Notes under the pieces: model-generated
What the model was told of the DNA's origin: nothing
The model's input: the letters and a program-made list of their open reading frames with translations, nothing else
Databases searched by the model: none
Source of the DNA: Opitutia bacterium
GTDB taxonomy: Bacteria; Verrucomicrobiota; Verrucomicrobiia; Opitutales; Seribacteraceae
DNA length: 42,726 nt
Assembly: GCA_002716045.1 (NCBI GenBank)
Contig: PAZC01000004.1
Coordinates: 25,280 to 68,005, forward strand
Direction of reading: 5' to 3'
Program-made: the position numbers and the translations under genes
In this document: one piece after another, positions 7,965 through 18,662 of the stretch
Layout of the letters: each line of letters opens with the position of its first letter
Position numbering within the stretch: the stretch's first letter is position 1

Positions 7965-10580
7965 CTATTCCTTTTTGGTTCCTGCTCGTGAGTTTGCCAG
8001 TGCCTTTCCTGGTAAATCACGCTTTAAAATCAAATCATAAACCTTGATGGCTTGATTAGAGGAACCTTGTTGCTCAAGCATATCTCCCAGTTCCAGAATA
8101 GTTTTGGATGCCCAGTAACGTCCCTTACCTCCCAATGCATTGAAGAAATCATCGGATTGCACAAAAAGCTGAATGACCTCCCAGCATGCAGCTTGCGCCT
8201 CGTCAGCCTTTAACGCCTTCCTGAAACATAGTGCTCGCTTATACCCTGCTTCGATGCGTAAATCGACCGGTAGACTACCAAGGGTGTAAAGATCACTGTA
8301 TCGCAGCGCGACGTCCCCGAATTTAGCTGAATCCGATTTGGCCATGGCATATAAGCAATCTGCTTTTGCGAGCGCTGCCAAAGGGCGCTGTTCATGTTGC
8401 CCAAAGATTTCATTTTTTAGTATTTCATCATAAATCTCCAGAGCAGCCCCGAAATCATTGAGATTTCTCAATAGATGACCCTGTCTCAATCTTGCGTGGA
8501 ATAACAAATCACTATCGGGAAAGCTGTTTGTCATCTTTTTCAATAATCCAAAAGCTTCCAGCAAACTTTCCGGAAGGCCTCGCCGTTCCGCATTGATGGA
8601 CGCTTCGTACAAAGCTCTGGGTGCATATTCGCTTTTTGGGAAGCGTTCCGCCAAGGTGACTAATTTTCGCTGGGCTTCTGCCAAGTGATTTTGGGCTGAA
8701 TGGTGATTTGCCTCGAGCAGGTAGGAAAGGACCGCTTGTTCGCTATTTGGATATGAGGACCTTAGTTTTTCGAAAACGACAAAGCTTTCATCAGCTCTCT
8801 GCAAGCGAAGCAACCCTTGCCCTTTTGTTAGCATCGTTTGGGCCCGCAACATGGCTAGTTCTGCCTTTTCAAGTGTAGAACTGTTTTCAAGCATGGACAT
8901 TATCTTATCCGTTAAGTCGGGTGTTGAATTTAAATTCTCGCTTAAATCAAGACTGAGTTGGGCTTGGAGCCACATTAACCGAATCCTCACAGCTTCTGGC
9001 ACATTGTCCGTAATTGTTTTAAGTGTATCGTCAACTCGGGCGTGGGCTGTAGCTGCACCATCCCGCTCCTTCAATGCGGCAATTAAATTCCATTCCGCCT
9101 GCCACCAACTTGACAGTTTTTTGAAATCGAATTGTTTGTCATCCAAAGTAGCGGCTGCTTGATCTAAATTCCCAAGCCCAATTTGCGATTGCACAAATTG
9201 AAACAGAGCTTTAGCCCGCACATCCTGACTAAATTTCTGTTTCAGCAAGTTTTGATAAGCTGAGCTAGCGTTTTCGTAATCGTTTGCGAGAAAATGGCAA
9301 TCGGCCATCAATAAGGCGGTTTTGTTGTAATCTACCCCAGCTTCCTCTTCCGCAGATCGAATTTGACTGAGATAATCAGCGGCTTTGCGATATCTGGGGG
9401 GTTGAGTGCGCCATGCAATTGTTGCCATGGTTTTCAATGCGTCCAATTTCCATGGTGATGCTGGATATTCCTGAAGCAGTCTGGCGCAATATTCATCAGC
9501 ATCTTGGTCCGCACCATAGGCTAGAGCGGCATTTGCTCTTAACAAAAGTAGGTTTTCCCGCAGAAGGTGTGGTTTGGTTGAACTTAATAAACGATCTATG
9601 AATGCAACGTAGGTGCCATCGTCTTTTAAGGAGTCGAATCGACTGGCGAGAATTCGAAGCCCAACTTTTGCCAATGCAGGCGCTTCCGTTTTTTCCACTA
9701 GCGAACTTAATGCATCTCTTCCAAGATTTGAGTTAGGGTCTTGATCCAACAAACCCAATGCGAGTAGCAAGTGTGCTTTTTTATCGCCATTTTGGATGGG
9801 AATAACTTTGAGCTGTGCGTCAATCACAGCGATCGCTTCTCCCGTACGATTCAGGGATTGAAGCACACTTGCATATTCCAGCGCAAAATCATACCCGGCA
9901 GCCTGACCTTTGAACTTTTCCCATTGTTGCTTAAGTTTCACGGCCAGAACCTCATCGGGTTTTCCACTCGAGATTTCAGCTCTGTGGCGAAGTAACAGAA
10001 ATTCGGTTTTCTGGGTTTCGCTAACCGCAATTTGCAACGCAGTCTCGAAATAATTTTGGGCCAACTCTCGTTCCTTGCCTAGAAGTGCACCAATTCCTTT
10101 TAGCAAATGAAACCAACCTCTTTCTTCGGGAGGCAGATCTTCAATTTTAACATCTTCTAGCGATTCGGCAACTTTCGCTGAATTATTTTGTTGGAAAGCA
10201 AGAATCGAACGACGAATGCAAACTCTGGGTGAGTTGCTCTTGGATAATTGCTGCATTACTTTTGCGGCATCATCAAAATGTCCGTTCGCCAATTGAGCTG
10301 TAACCAAGCCTAACAGCAATTCTTCTCGATTTTGATTTCTCTTGGTTGTTTCGGAAGAAAGTAATTGATCATAAAGAGAAGCTGCTACACTGCTAAGCCC
10401 AATTCTCAAGGCACTGTCAGCGGCCTCTTTTTTCCACGACAAGAGGTCGTTGGCGTCACCTTCTTCCTGGAAAGGCAATGGAACCTCCCCAAGAATCATT
10501 GTCATGGGATATATCAGTGCAACGAGATACAGAATTACAAGAACAACAGGACAGTGCTTGTTCATGAAATCGAAGGGCAT
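7965..10580 (-). CDS. Large exported TPR-repeat protein
   Basis: An 871-residue protein with an N-terminal hydrophobic segment (about residues 10-30, VVLVILYLVALIYPMTMILG) that acts as signal peptide or anchor. Most of the rest is degenerate helical TPR repeats, such as DDAAKVMQQLSKS, GEAIAVIDAQLK, ENASSAYQNLLKQ and SNQAIKVYDLILKR. It is likely periplasmic and a docking platform. The second ATG (residue 6, position 10565) is an alternative start. A perfect TATAAT lies at 10599-10604 on the coding strand, but no good -35 is seen and the leader would be very short. It heads a tight operon with the ExbB- and ExbD-like genes. The exact partner is unknown. Confidence 0.85.
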   Translation of the reverse strand: MPFDFMNKHCPVVLVILYLVALIYPMTMILGEVPLPFQEEGDANDLLSWKKEAADSALRIGLSSVAASLYDQLLSSETTKRNQNREELLLGLVTAQLANGHFDDAAKVMQQLSKSNSPRVCIRRSILAFQQNNSAKVAESLEDVKIEDLPPEERGWFHLLKGIGALLGKERELAQNYFETALQIAVSETQKTEFLLLRHRAEISSGKPDEVLAVKLKQQWEKFKGQAAGYDFALEYASVLQSLNRTGEAIAVIDAQLKVIPIQNGDKKAHLLLALGLLDQDPNSNLGRDALSSLVEKTEAPALAKVGLRILASRFDSLKDDGTYVAFIDRLLSSTKPHLLRENLLLLRANAALAYGADQDADEYCARLLQEYPASPWKLDALKTMATIAWRTQPPRYRKAADYLSQIRSAEEEAGVDYNKTALLMADCHFLANDYENASSAYQNLLKQKFSQDVRAKALFQFVQSQIGLGNLDQAAATLDDKQFDFKKLSSWWQAEWNLIAALKERDGAATAHARVDDTLKTITDNVPEAVRIRLMWLQAQLSLDLSENLNSTPDLTDKIMSMLENSSTLEKAELAMLRAQTMLTKGQGLLRLQRADESFVVFEKLRSSYPNSEQAVLSYLLEANHHSAQNHLAEAQRKLVTLAERFPKSEYAPRALYEASINAERRGLPESLLEAFGLLKKMTNSFPDSDLLFHARLRQGHLLRNLNDFGAALEIYDEILKNEIFGQHEQRPLAALAKADCLYAMAKSDSAKFGDVALRYSDLYTLGSLPVDLRIEAGYKRALCFRKALKADEAQAACWEVIQLFVQSDDFFNALGGKGRYWASKTILELGDMLEQQGSSNQAIKVYDLILKRDLPGKALANSRAGTKKE

Positions 10581-10633
10581 ATGTACGATCTGTGTTCGAT
10601 TATAAATTAAATCATCTTTTAAAGACTGTTACC

Positions 10634-10666
10634 TAAACATGCAAACTTTTGCAGTCTCAGGTTAGG
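10634..10666. repeat. Nested inverted repeats in the divergent spacer before tRNA-Gly
   Basis: The arms CCTAA and TTAGG flank a central TGCAAA-CT-TTTGCA. The element lies in the 140-nt divergent spacer between the TPR operon (leftward) and tRNA-Gly (rightward). It could be an operator or only a chance hairpin. Confidence 0.3.
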
Positions 10667-10720
10667 ACGATTGGGGTTGACGGAATTCCTTCACTTTGAG
10701 AAAAAACTTAGTTTAATTCT

Positions 10721-10796
<76 letters not shown>

Positions 10797-10805
10797 TCTT
10801 TTCTT

Positions 10806-11459
10806 TTGAAGGCTTCGGATTTATTCGATTTTCCGGAAAACTTTCTCTTCTCCGCACATTTTCCAGAAGAGGTTGAACCTTGGGACTGGGTGAAAAGAAT
10901 TGGAAGCGCTTTAGCCGTGTTCGATCATTTTGATGCCGGCAAACCGACCTCAGACATACCCAGTGGCTTTAAGGTCGGGCAAATGGTTTATATGGATCCC
11001 TCAGTAATTCTCCCCGCCAACGGTTGTATTGTTGGACCTGCTTATATAGGAGAGAACTGTGAAATAAGAAATGGTGTTTTTATAAGAGAAAATGTAATTG
11101 CTATAAAAAATTGCACATTGGGAAATTCTTGCGAATACAAGAATTCACTTCTCCTTGATGGAGTCGAAACTCCTCATTTCAATTATGTTGGAGATTCTGT
11201 TTTAGGCAACCATGTTCACCTCGGTGCAGGAGTCATTCTGGCAAACTTGCGACTAGATCAGCGAGAAGTTATGGTTTCGACTCCCAAAGGATTATTGGGA
11301 AGTGGTTTGCGTAAGCTTGGTGGTTTATTAGGCGATGGATCCGAAGTTGGTTGTAATAGTACTTTGATGCCAGGTTCTGTATTAGAAAAAACAGCTAAAA
11401 TAGGACCATCGAATTCTTTTAGCGGAAGATTGGGCGAAGGAAAAATATCCTTTGTCTAA
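10806..11459 (+). CDS. Left-handed beta-helix (hexapeptide) transferase, GlmU C-terminal-like
   Basis: About 217 residues. The C-terminal two thirds are hexapeptide repeats of the kind that build a left-handed beta-helix: VGPAYIGENCEIRNGVFI, NCTLGNSCEYKNSLLLDG, and then HFNYVGDSVLGNHVHLGAGV. This HFNYVGDS block, with GDGSEVGCNSTLMPG, matches acetyltransferase domains of GlmU-like sugar-1-phosphate enzymes, while a nucleotidyltransferase domain is missing. The role is probably acetyl or acyl transfer to a sugar nucleotide for the cell envelope. The open frame extends back into tRNA-Gly, which cannot be the true start. TTG at 10806 is the first sensible start, and GTG further down is an alternative. 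The gene is richer in A+T than its neighbours. It converges on the HisN-type gene with an 8-nt gap. Confidence 0.75.
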   Translation: MKASDLFDFPENFLFSAHFPEEVEPWDWVKRIGSALAVFDHFDAGKPTSDIPSGFKVGQMVYMDPSVILPANGCIVGPAYIGENCEIRNGVFIRENVIAIKNCTLGNSCEYKNSLLLDGVETPHFNYVGDSVLGNHVHLGAGVILANLRLDQREVMVSTPKGLLGSGLRKLGGLLGDGSEVGCNSTLMPGSVLEKTAKIGPSNSFSGRLGEGKISFV

Positions 11460-11467
11460 ACAATCAA

Positions 11468-12232
11468 TTAATTACCCAGTGATTTAATTATTAAATCATG
11501 TAAATCTGGGTGAGAAGTTACTATTGAATTACCGTGCAGTGGATTTCTTCCTTTATGATCCGTTATTTTTCCTCCTGCACCTCTTATAATTGGTATCATT
11601 GCGTGGAAATCCCATGAATTTACTATTGGATCTATCATAACATCAGCTTTTCCTGAGGCCAGTAACAGATATCCATAGCAATCGCCCCATGTGCGTGAGA
11701 AGAAGGTTTGGTCGGTTAATTTGACCCATGTTTCCACGCCAAACCGTTTGCGGGCATCTCTTTCGTCCGTTGTTAGTATAGTTGCCTGATCAAGACCGTT
11801 TGGTTTTCTTATTACCATAGGTTTGTCATTCAATGTTGTTTGGGTATTATCACCTAACATTAACTGTTGAAGTACTGGTTGGTGGATTGCACCAAATATT
11901 GGTTCTCCTGCTCGCTTAAGGCAAATGATGGTACCGAATAGGGGAACGCCCGAGATAAAAGACTTAGTGCCATCGATGGGATCCAGCAACCAGACGTATT
12001 CGGCGTCTTCCCTGATGGAACCATATTCTTCTCCTATAATCCCATGTTCCGGAAACTCTTCTTCTATTCGCTTGCGGATGAGTGACTCGGCTTCACGATC
12101 TGCCAGGGTGACGGGTGTTTCATCAACTTTGTATTCGACTTCGAGGTTCGGATCAAGGTAGTGGGCAAGAATTATGCGGCCACTTTCTTCCACTAGAGAT
12201 TGAACAAATGACCGAATTTCAGTGAGATTCAT
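11468..12232 (-). CDS. Inositol monophosphatase-family phosphatase, probably HisN-type histidinol-phosphatase
   Basis: A 254-residue member of the lithium-sensitive phosphatase family. Metal ligands are visible in GEEYG (residues 67-71) and DPIDGTKSFISG (84-95), and the last aspartate is in SWDFHAMIPIIRGAGG near residue 207. The block FSRTWGDCYGYLLLASGKAD is typical of the HisN branch, which removes phosphate from histidinol phosphate in histidine synthesis. The specificity is inferred, since inositol and PAP phosphatases share the same core. It starts only about 40 nt from the divergent exonuclease gene, and no SD sequence is seen. Confidence 0.8.
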   Translation of the reverse strand: MNLTEIRSFVQSLVEESGRIILAHYLDPNLEVEYKVDETPVTLADREAESLIRKRIEEEFPEHGIIGEEYGSIREDAEYVWLLDPIDGTKSFISGVPLFGTIICLKRAGEPIFGAIHQPVLQQLMLGDNTQTTLNDKPMVIRKPNGLDQATILTTDERDARKRFGVETWVKLTDQTFFSRTWGDCYGYLLLASGKADVMIDPIVNSWDFHAMIPIIRGAGGKITDHKGRNPLHGNSIVTSHPDLHDLIIKSLGN

Positions 12233-12273
12233 TTTATTAAATTATAAACTTATATTCAATTGCATCGGTAAGG

Positions 12274-12963
12274 GTGTCGTTGGCTACAGGCAATAATATC
12301 TTATATATGCTTTGGAAAGGTAATGCTATCCATGTTTTGGATTTTGAGGGAACTCGTCGAACGGGTGTGATTGAATTCGGCGTAGTTACTTTGCGTGAAG
12401 GTTTGCTCGAATCCACTTGTACGGGATTTTGTTCTTCTCGAGAAGTTTTGCGTGCCGACGATATCAAGATACACGGGATTTCAGATGAGATTATCGCCGG
12501 TCGGGAACCTTTTGAAAAGGAGTGGGATAAATTTTCATCTTTACGAGAAGGAGGATTGCTAGCAGCGCACCACGCTTCTGTAGAGGATAATTTGCTGAAA
12601 GCCACATGGCCCTACCCAAGAGTTTCCGCCAACCAAAAGCAGCTTGGGTGGGGTCCTTGGATTGATACTCGTAGAGTTTACGCCTCTTTGTACAAAGATC
12701 TGGAGAGTTATCGTTTGCGATTCCTGATAGAGATATTCTCTTTGACCGATCGCTTAACTGAATTGTCGGAAAGGCATTGTCCGCAAGGGCGACGAAAAGC
12801 GCATTGCGCATTGTACGATGCCTTTGCCAGTGCCTTGTTGCTTCTTCGTTTGTATGAACTCCCCGATCTAAGGAAGCTCACCATTGATTGGCTACTTGAG
12901 ATCAGTGCGCCCGATCGTCGGCGACGCGAAGATCTACGACAGGGCGATTTTTTTTCCGGTTAA
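12274..12963 (+). CDS. DEDDh 3'-5' exonuclease (DnaQ/RNase T family)
   Basis: About 229 residues. The exonuclease motif I VLDFEGT is at residues 21-27 (D23, E25), motif II lies in AAHHASVEDNLL near residue 100, and motif III is AHCALYDAFASALLLLRL near residue 180 with the H and D of the DEDDh type. Such enzymes act as proofreaders, RNases or DNA repair exonucleases; nothing here shows which. The start is uncertain: GTG at 12274 is used, and ATG at 12307 is an alternative that would still keep motif I. Its TAA overlaps the gyrA stop codon on the other strand (TTAA at 12960-12963). Confidence 0.78.
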   Translation: MSLATGNNILYMLWKGNAIHVLDFEGTRRTGVIEFGVVTLREGLLESTCTGFCSSREVLRADDIKIHGISDEIIAGREPFEKEWDKFSSLREGGLLAAHHASVEDNLLKATWPYPRVSANQKQLGWGPWIDTRRVYASLYKDLESYRLRFLIEIFSLTDRLTELSERHCPQGRRKAHCALYDAFASALLLLRLYELPDLRKLTIDWLLEISAPDRRRREDLRQGDFFSG

Positions 12964-15608
12964 GAATTGTTCGGATCCGTCTCTGAATCATCCCCTTCCC
13001 CCAAGTTTTCTTCAGAGGATGAAGGCTCTTCTTCCATCGGATTGATTTCTTCTCCCTCCCCGACTTGGGACTTTGGCTCTTCCGATGGTCCGTCAGTTTG
13101 GCTTTCTCCTTCGTTAATTGAATCATCGTCAGCCTCAGAGTTTTCATCTCCCTCAGCCAATTCGTCTTCTTGCATCATTATCACCCGCGATATCGCAACC
13201 AGTTTGTCGCCTTTCCCGAGGTTAACGAGCTTAACTCCTTTGGTACCCCTGTTGGTTGAGCGTATGTTGTGCACTGGGCAACGAATTGCCTGTCCCTTCT
13301 TTGTCAGCATCATGATCTCATCGTCTTGCTCTACTGCCAAAGCACCAGCCAAGGCTTTTGCATCCATTGCGATGACGCCGTATCCTCCACGCTTGCGGGG
13401 TGTAATGTCCTCGCCCTCTCCTCCTCGGGGGAGGAAAGCGGAGAATTCGGTGCGAATGCCAAGACCGTTGTTTCCTGCAATTAGCAGAAGCCGTTCATCA
13501 TCCACGACCAGCATGCTCTCGACGTAATCACCTTCACGCAACCGGATGCCACGTACACCACGTGTAACTCGCCCCTGATTGCGTAGTTGTGTTTCATTAA
13601 AGCGAAGTCCTTTTCCTTTGTGGGTTAGAAGCAGCAAATGATTTTCCCCATTTGTTTTGCGAGCCTCAATGACCTTGTCGCCTTCATCGACGTTTATTCC
13701 GATAAGACCGCCCTTGCGATGGTTGCGGTATGCCGAAAGATGTGTCTTCTTGACCACACCGTTGCGAGTGCAGAGGACCAGGGAAACAGGTTGATCGAAG
13801 TCCTCTACGCAGATCATTGCCGCCACTTTTTCCCCTTTTTGCATTTGGAGCAGATTCACTATGCTACGACCTTTGGAGTCTCGCTTGCCCTCGGGGACTT
13901 CGTAAACCTTTTCCACGTAGACTCGACCGTTGTTCATGAAGAACATCATAGTGTCATGAGCATTCGCCGTAAACAGTTGATCTATGGGATCCTCTTCTCT
14001 TTGGCCGCTTCCTATGACCCCCTTTCCCCCTCGATGTTGTGATCGATATTCTTCCACGGAAGTTCGTTTAATGAAACCTTTCTTTGTTATGGTTATAACG
14101 CATCCTTCGTTGGGGATGAGATCTTCCATACGTAGATCGCCCTCCGCTTCTGTTATAAGGCATCGCCGTTCGGAGGGGTAGGTCTCCTTGAGTTCGAGCA
14201 ACTCCTCTTTGATTACTTCGAGCAGGCGAGCTTCATTATCCAGGATTTCCCGGTAACCATCGATAAGTTTCATCAAATGAGCGTATTCTTCCTCAATCTT
14301 CTCACGCTCCATACCCGTTAATTGGTAGAGTCGAAGATCTAGAATGGCATTTGCTTGCCGTTCGGAGATAGGATAGCGTTCCCTTAATCGCTCCTTGGCC
14401 TCGTTGCGATTAGCAGAGGCCCGGATGATACGAACAAATTCATCCAAGCTATCTAGAGCTATCTTATAGCCTTCGAGGATATGAGCTCTATCTTCTGCCT
14501 TGCGAAGGCGAAACTGAGTGCGACGATAGATCACTTCCCTACGATGCTCCACGTAGCACTCGAGCAACTCCTTGATGTTCATTTGCCGAGGTCGACGCTT
14601 GTCGATCGCAAGCAAGATGACGCCGAAGGAGCTTTCCAAGGCGGTCATCTTGTAGAGTTTGTTGATGGTTACACGCTCGATTTCGCCCATTTTCAATTCA
14701 ACGACGATACGTGTGGTTTCAGTGGATTCGTCTCGGAGGTCACTAACCCCATCGAGAATCTTGTCTCTAACAAGATCGGCTATGCGAGTGACGAGAGTTG
14801 CTCGATTCGCATTATATGGAATGGTTGTGATTACGATTTGTTGTCTACCGGACGGTAACTCCTCAACTTCCATGGTTCCACGCATCCGAACAATGCCGCG
14901 ACCAGTATGCATGTAAGAATTTATACCGGCAGTTCCTGCTATGCTACCGCCCGTCGGGAAATCCGGACCCGGCAAATGATGCATCAATTCATCAATCGTG
15001 ATGGCAGGGTTGTCAATGAGGGCACAAGTGGCGTCAATGATTTCTCCAAGATTATGCGGTGGAATATTGGTAGTCATGCCTACGGCGATGCCCGTAGACC
15101 CGTTCATCAGAAGGTTAGGTAGCGCAGCGGGAAGAACTGTGGGTTCGGTGGAACTTTCCTTGTAGTTCGGAGCGAAATCGACGGTATCTTCATCGATGTA
15201 ATGGATCATTTCCTCCGCTATGCGGGTGAGGCGACACTCAGTGTATCGATAGGCAGCGGCGGAATCCCCATCGACAGACCCAAAGTTTCCCTGTCCATCC
15301 ACGAGAGGATAACGCATGACCCAAGGCTGAGCCATGCGCACTAAGGTATCGTAAACGGACCCATCACCATGCGGGTGATAATTTTTAAGCACTTCCCCGA
15401 CCACACCTGCGCACTTGTCGTATGGTCTGTTGTGGAGCAAGCCTTCCCGAAGCATAGCGTATAGGACACGGCGTTGGACTGGCTTGAAGCCATCACGAAC
15501 GTCGGGGAGAGCACGGCTCACTATGACCGACATCGAATAGTCGATGTAAGCGGTCTGCATAATCTCCGTGATATTGGTAGGGATCAGTCGTTCGGAAATT
15601 TCTTCCAT
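12960..15608 (-). CDS. gyrA: DNA gyrase subunit A
   Basis: An 882-residue GyrA, the DNA-cutting subunit of the topoisomerase that adds negative supercoils. The catalytic tyrosine is Y122 in RYTECRL, and the numbering matches Escherichia coli exactly. The C-terminal pinwheel carries the GyrA box-like QRGGKG variant ([11 protein letters not shown]). The quinolone-determining region reads [12 protein letters not shown], so position 83 is glycine rather than serine, while D87 is kept. The last 60 or so residues form a strongly acidic Ser/Glu/Asp-rich tail. It follows gyrB after 54 nt on the same strand. Its stop codon overlaps that of the convergent exonuclease gene. Confidence 0.97.
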   Translation of the reverse strand: MEEISERLIPTNITEIMQTAYIDYSMSVIVSRALPDVRDGFKPVQRRVLYAMLREGLLHNRPYDKCAGVVGEVLKNYHPHGDGSVYDTLVRMAQPWVMRYPLVDGQGNFGSVDGDSAAAYRYTECRLTRIAEEMIHYIDEDTVDFAPNYKESSTEPTVLPAALPNLLMNGSTGIAVGMTTNIPPHNLGEIIDATCALIDNPAITIDELMHHLPGPDFPTGGSIAGTAGINSYMHTGRGIVRMRGTMEVEELPSGRQQIVITTIPYNANRATLVTRIADLVRDKILDGVSDLRDESTETTRIVVELKMGEIERVTINKLYKMTALESSFGVILLAIDKRRPRQMNIKELLECYVEHRREVIYRRTQFRLRKAEDRAHILEGYKIALDSLDEFVRIIRASANRNEAKERLRERYPISERQANAILDLRLYQLTGMEREKIEEEYAHLMKLIDGYREILDNEARLLEVIKEELLELKETYPSERRCLITEAEGDLRMEDLIPNEGCVITITKKGFIKRTSVEEYRSQHRGGKGVIGSGQREEDPIDQLFTANAHDTMMFFMNNGRVYVEKVYEVPEGKRDSKGRSIVNLLQMQKGEKVAAMICVEDFDQPVSLVLCTRNGVVKKTHLSAYRNHRKGGLIGINVDEGDKVIEARKTNGENHLLLLTHKGKGLRFNETQLRNQGRVTRGVRGIRLREGDYVESMLVVDDERLLLIAGNNGLGIRTEFSAFLPRGGEGEDITPRKRGGYGVIAMDAKALAGALAVEQDDEIMMLTKKGQAIRCPVHNIRSTNRGTKGVKLVNLGKGDKLVAISRVIMMQEDELAEGDENSEADDDSINEGESQTDGPSEEPKSQVGEGEEINPMEEEPSSSEENLGEGDDSETDPNNS

Positions 15609-15662
15609 GGGAATTTAATCAGTTATTGGTTGCTGCAATTTAAGGTCTTTTTGGGTACGGTG

Positions 15663-18209
<2,547 letters not shown>

Positions 18210-18293
18210 TTAGAATTAGATTTTCTTATCATGTGGAGGGATTGTTTTCTCCGCTTTAAACAATACTGCCACAATGCTTTTCAACGGGATCAG

Positions 18294-18323
18294 ATTATAA
18301 GCATTTTCATCGTGCTTGGTCAA
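18294..18323 (-). promoter_or_regulatory. Strong sigma-70-type promoter for gyrB-gyrA
   Basis: On the minus strand TTGACC (18318-18323) and a perfect TATAAT (18294-18299) are separated by 18 nt. Transcription would start near 18287, about 100 nt before the gyrB ATG. This is the best promoter match found in the window. Confidence 0.75.
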
Positions 18324-18423
18324 GCTTTGGGAGGGCTTTTTTTAAAAAGTTTTGATTCATCGAATCACAGGCTCCCTTATCAGCGTTAAAGATAAATAAA
18401 ACGTTCTGTAAACATCTAATATT

Positions 18424-18567
18424 AATATATATATATATAATTATATGATTTGATTTTCTCTTATGGAAAAGGAGCCATTCCAATTTATTGGAAAGATCGA
18501 TTCGAAGACATGCTTTGCAAGGTCTTCGAAGTGGTGATACAAAGGTTTTCTCGGGGTGCTTTTCCCC
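18424..18567. other. Hairpin-rich intergenic region upstream of gyrB
   Basis: No long open frame is present between gyrB and the next gene. A run of alternating T and A (about 18425-18440) is followed by three hairpins: TTCCAA/TTGGAA with a 4-nt loop (18478-18493), a perfect 9-bp TTCGAAGAC/GTCTTCGAA pair (18501-18530), and GGGG/CCCC (18553-18567). This may be a small RNA gene on either strand or supercoiling-sensitive DNA. The evidence is structure only, since no good promoter for such an RNA is visible. Confidence 0.35.
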
Positions 18568-18597
18568 AAGTTGGCCAAGTCTCGTTTGCGTAACTGG

Positions 18598-18625
18598 AAA
18601 AAGAGGATATTAAGCCTCTCTTTTT
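18598..18625 (-). terminator. Intrinsic terminator behind the SLC13-type permease gene
   Basis: On the minus strand AGAGG pairs with CCTCT around an 8-nt loop, and the stem extends by a G-U and three A-U pairs into a run of T residues. It lies about 40 nt past the permease stop codon. The flanking A and T runs could also let it stop transcripts on the plus strand, though the stem is poorer there. Confidence 0.7.
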
Positions 18626-18662
18626 ATTACTTAATTTTATTAATGGACACAGGATTATTACA

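Noticed and set aside
18322-18342. AAGC...GCTTTTTTT on the plus strand as a terminator
   Set aside because: Only 4 bp of stem with a 9-nt loop, overlapping the -35 box of the gyrB promoter, and no plus-strand gene is upstream.
18463-18537. A 24-codon frame starting MEKEPFQFIGK on the plus strand
   Set aside because: No ribosome site and no sign of conservation; it lies across the 9-bp hairpin, so structure explains the sequence better.
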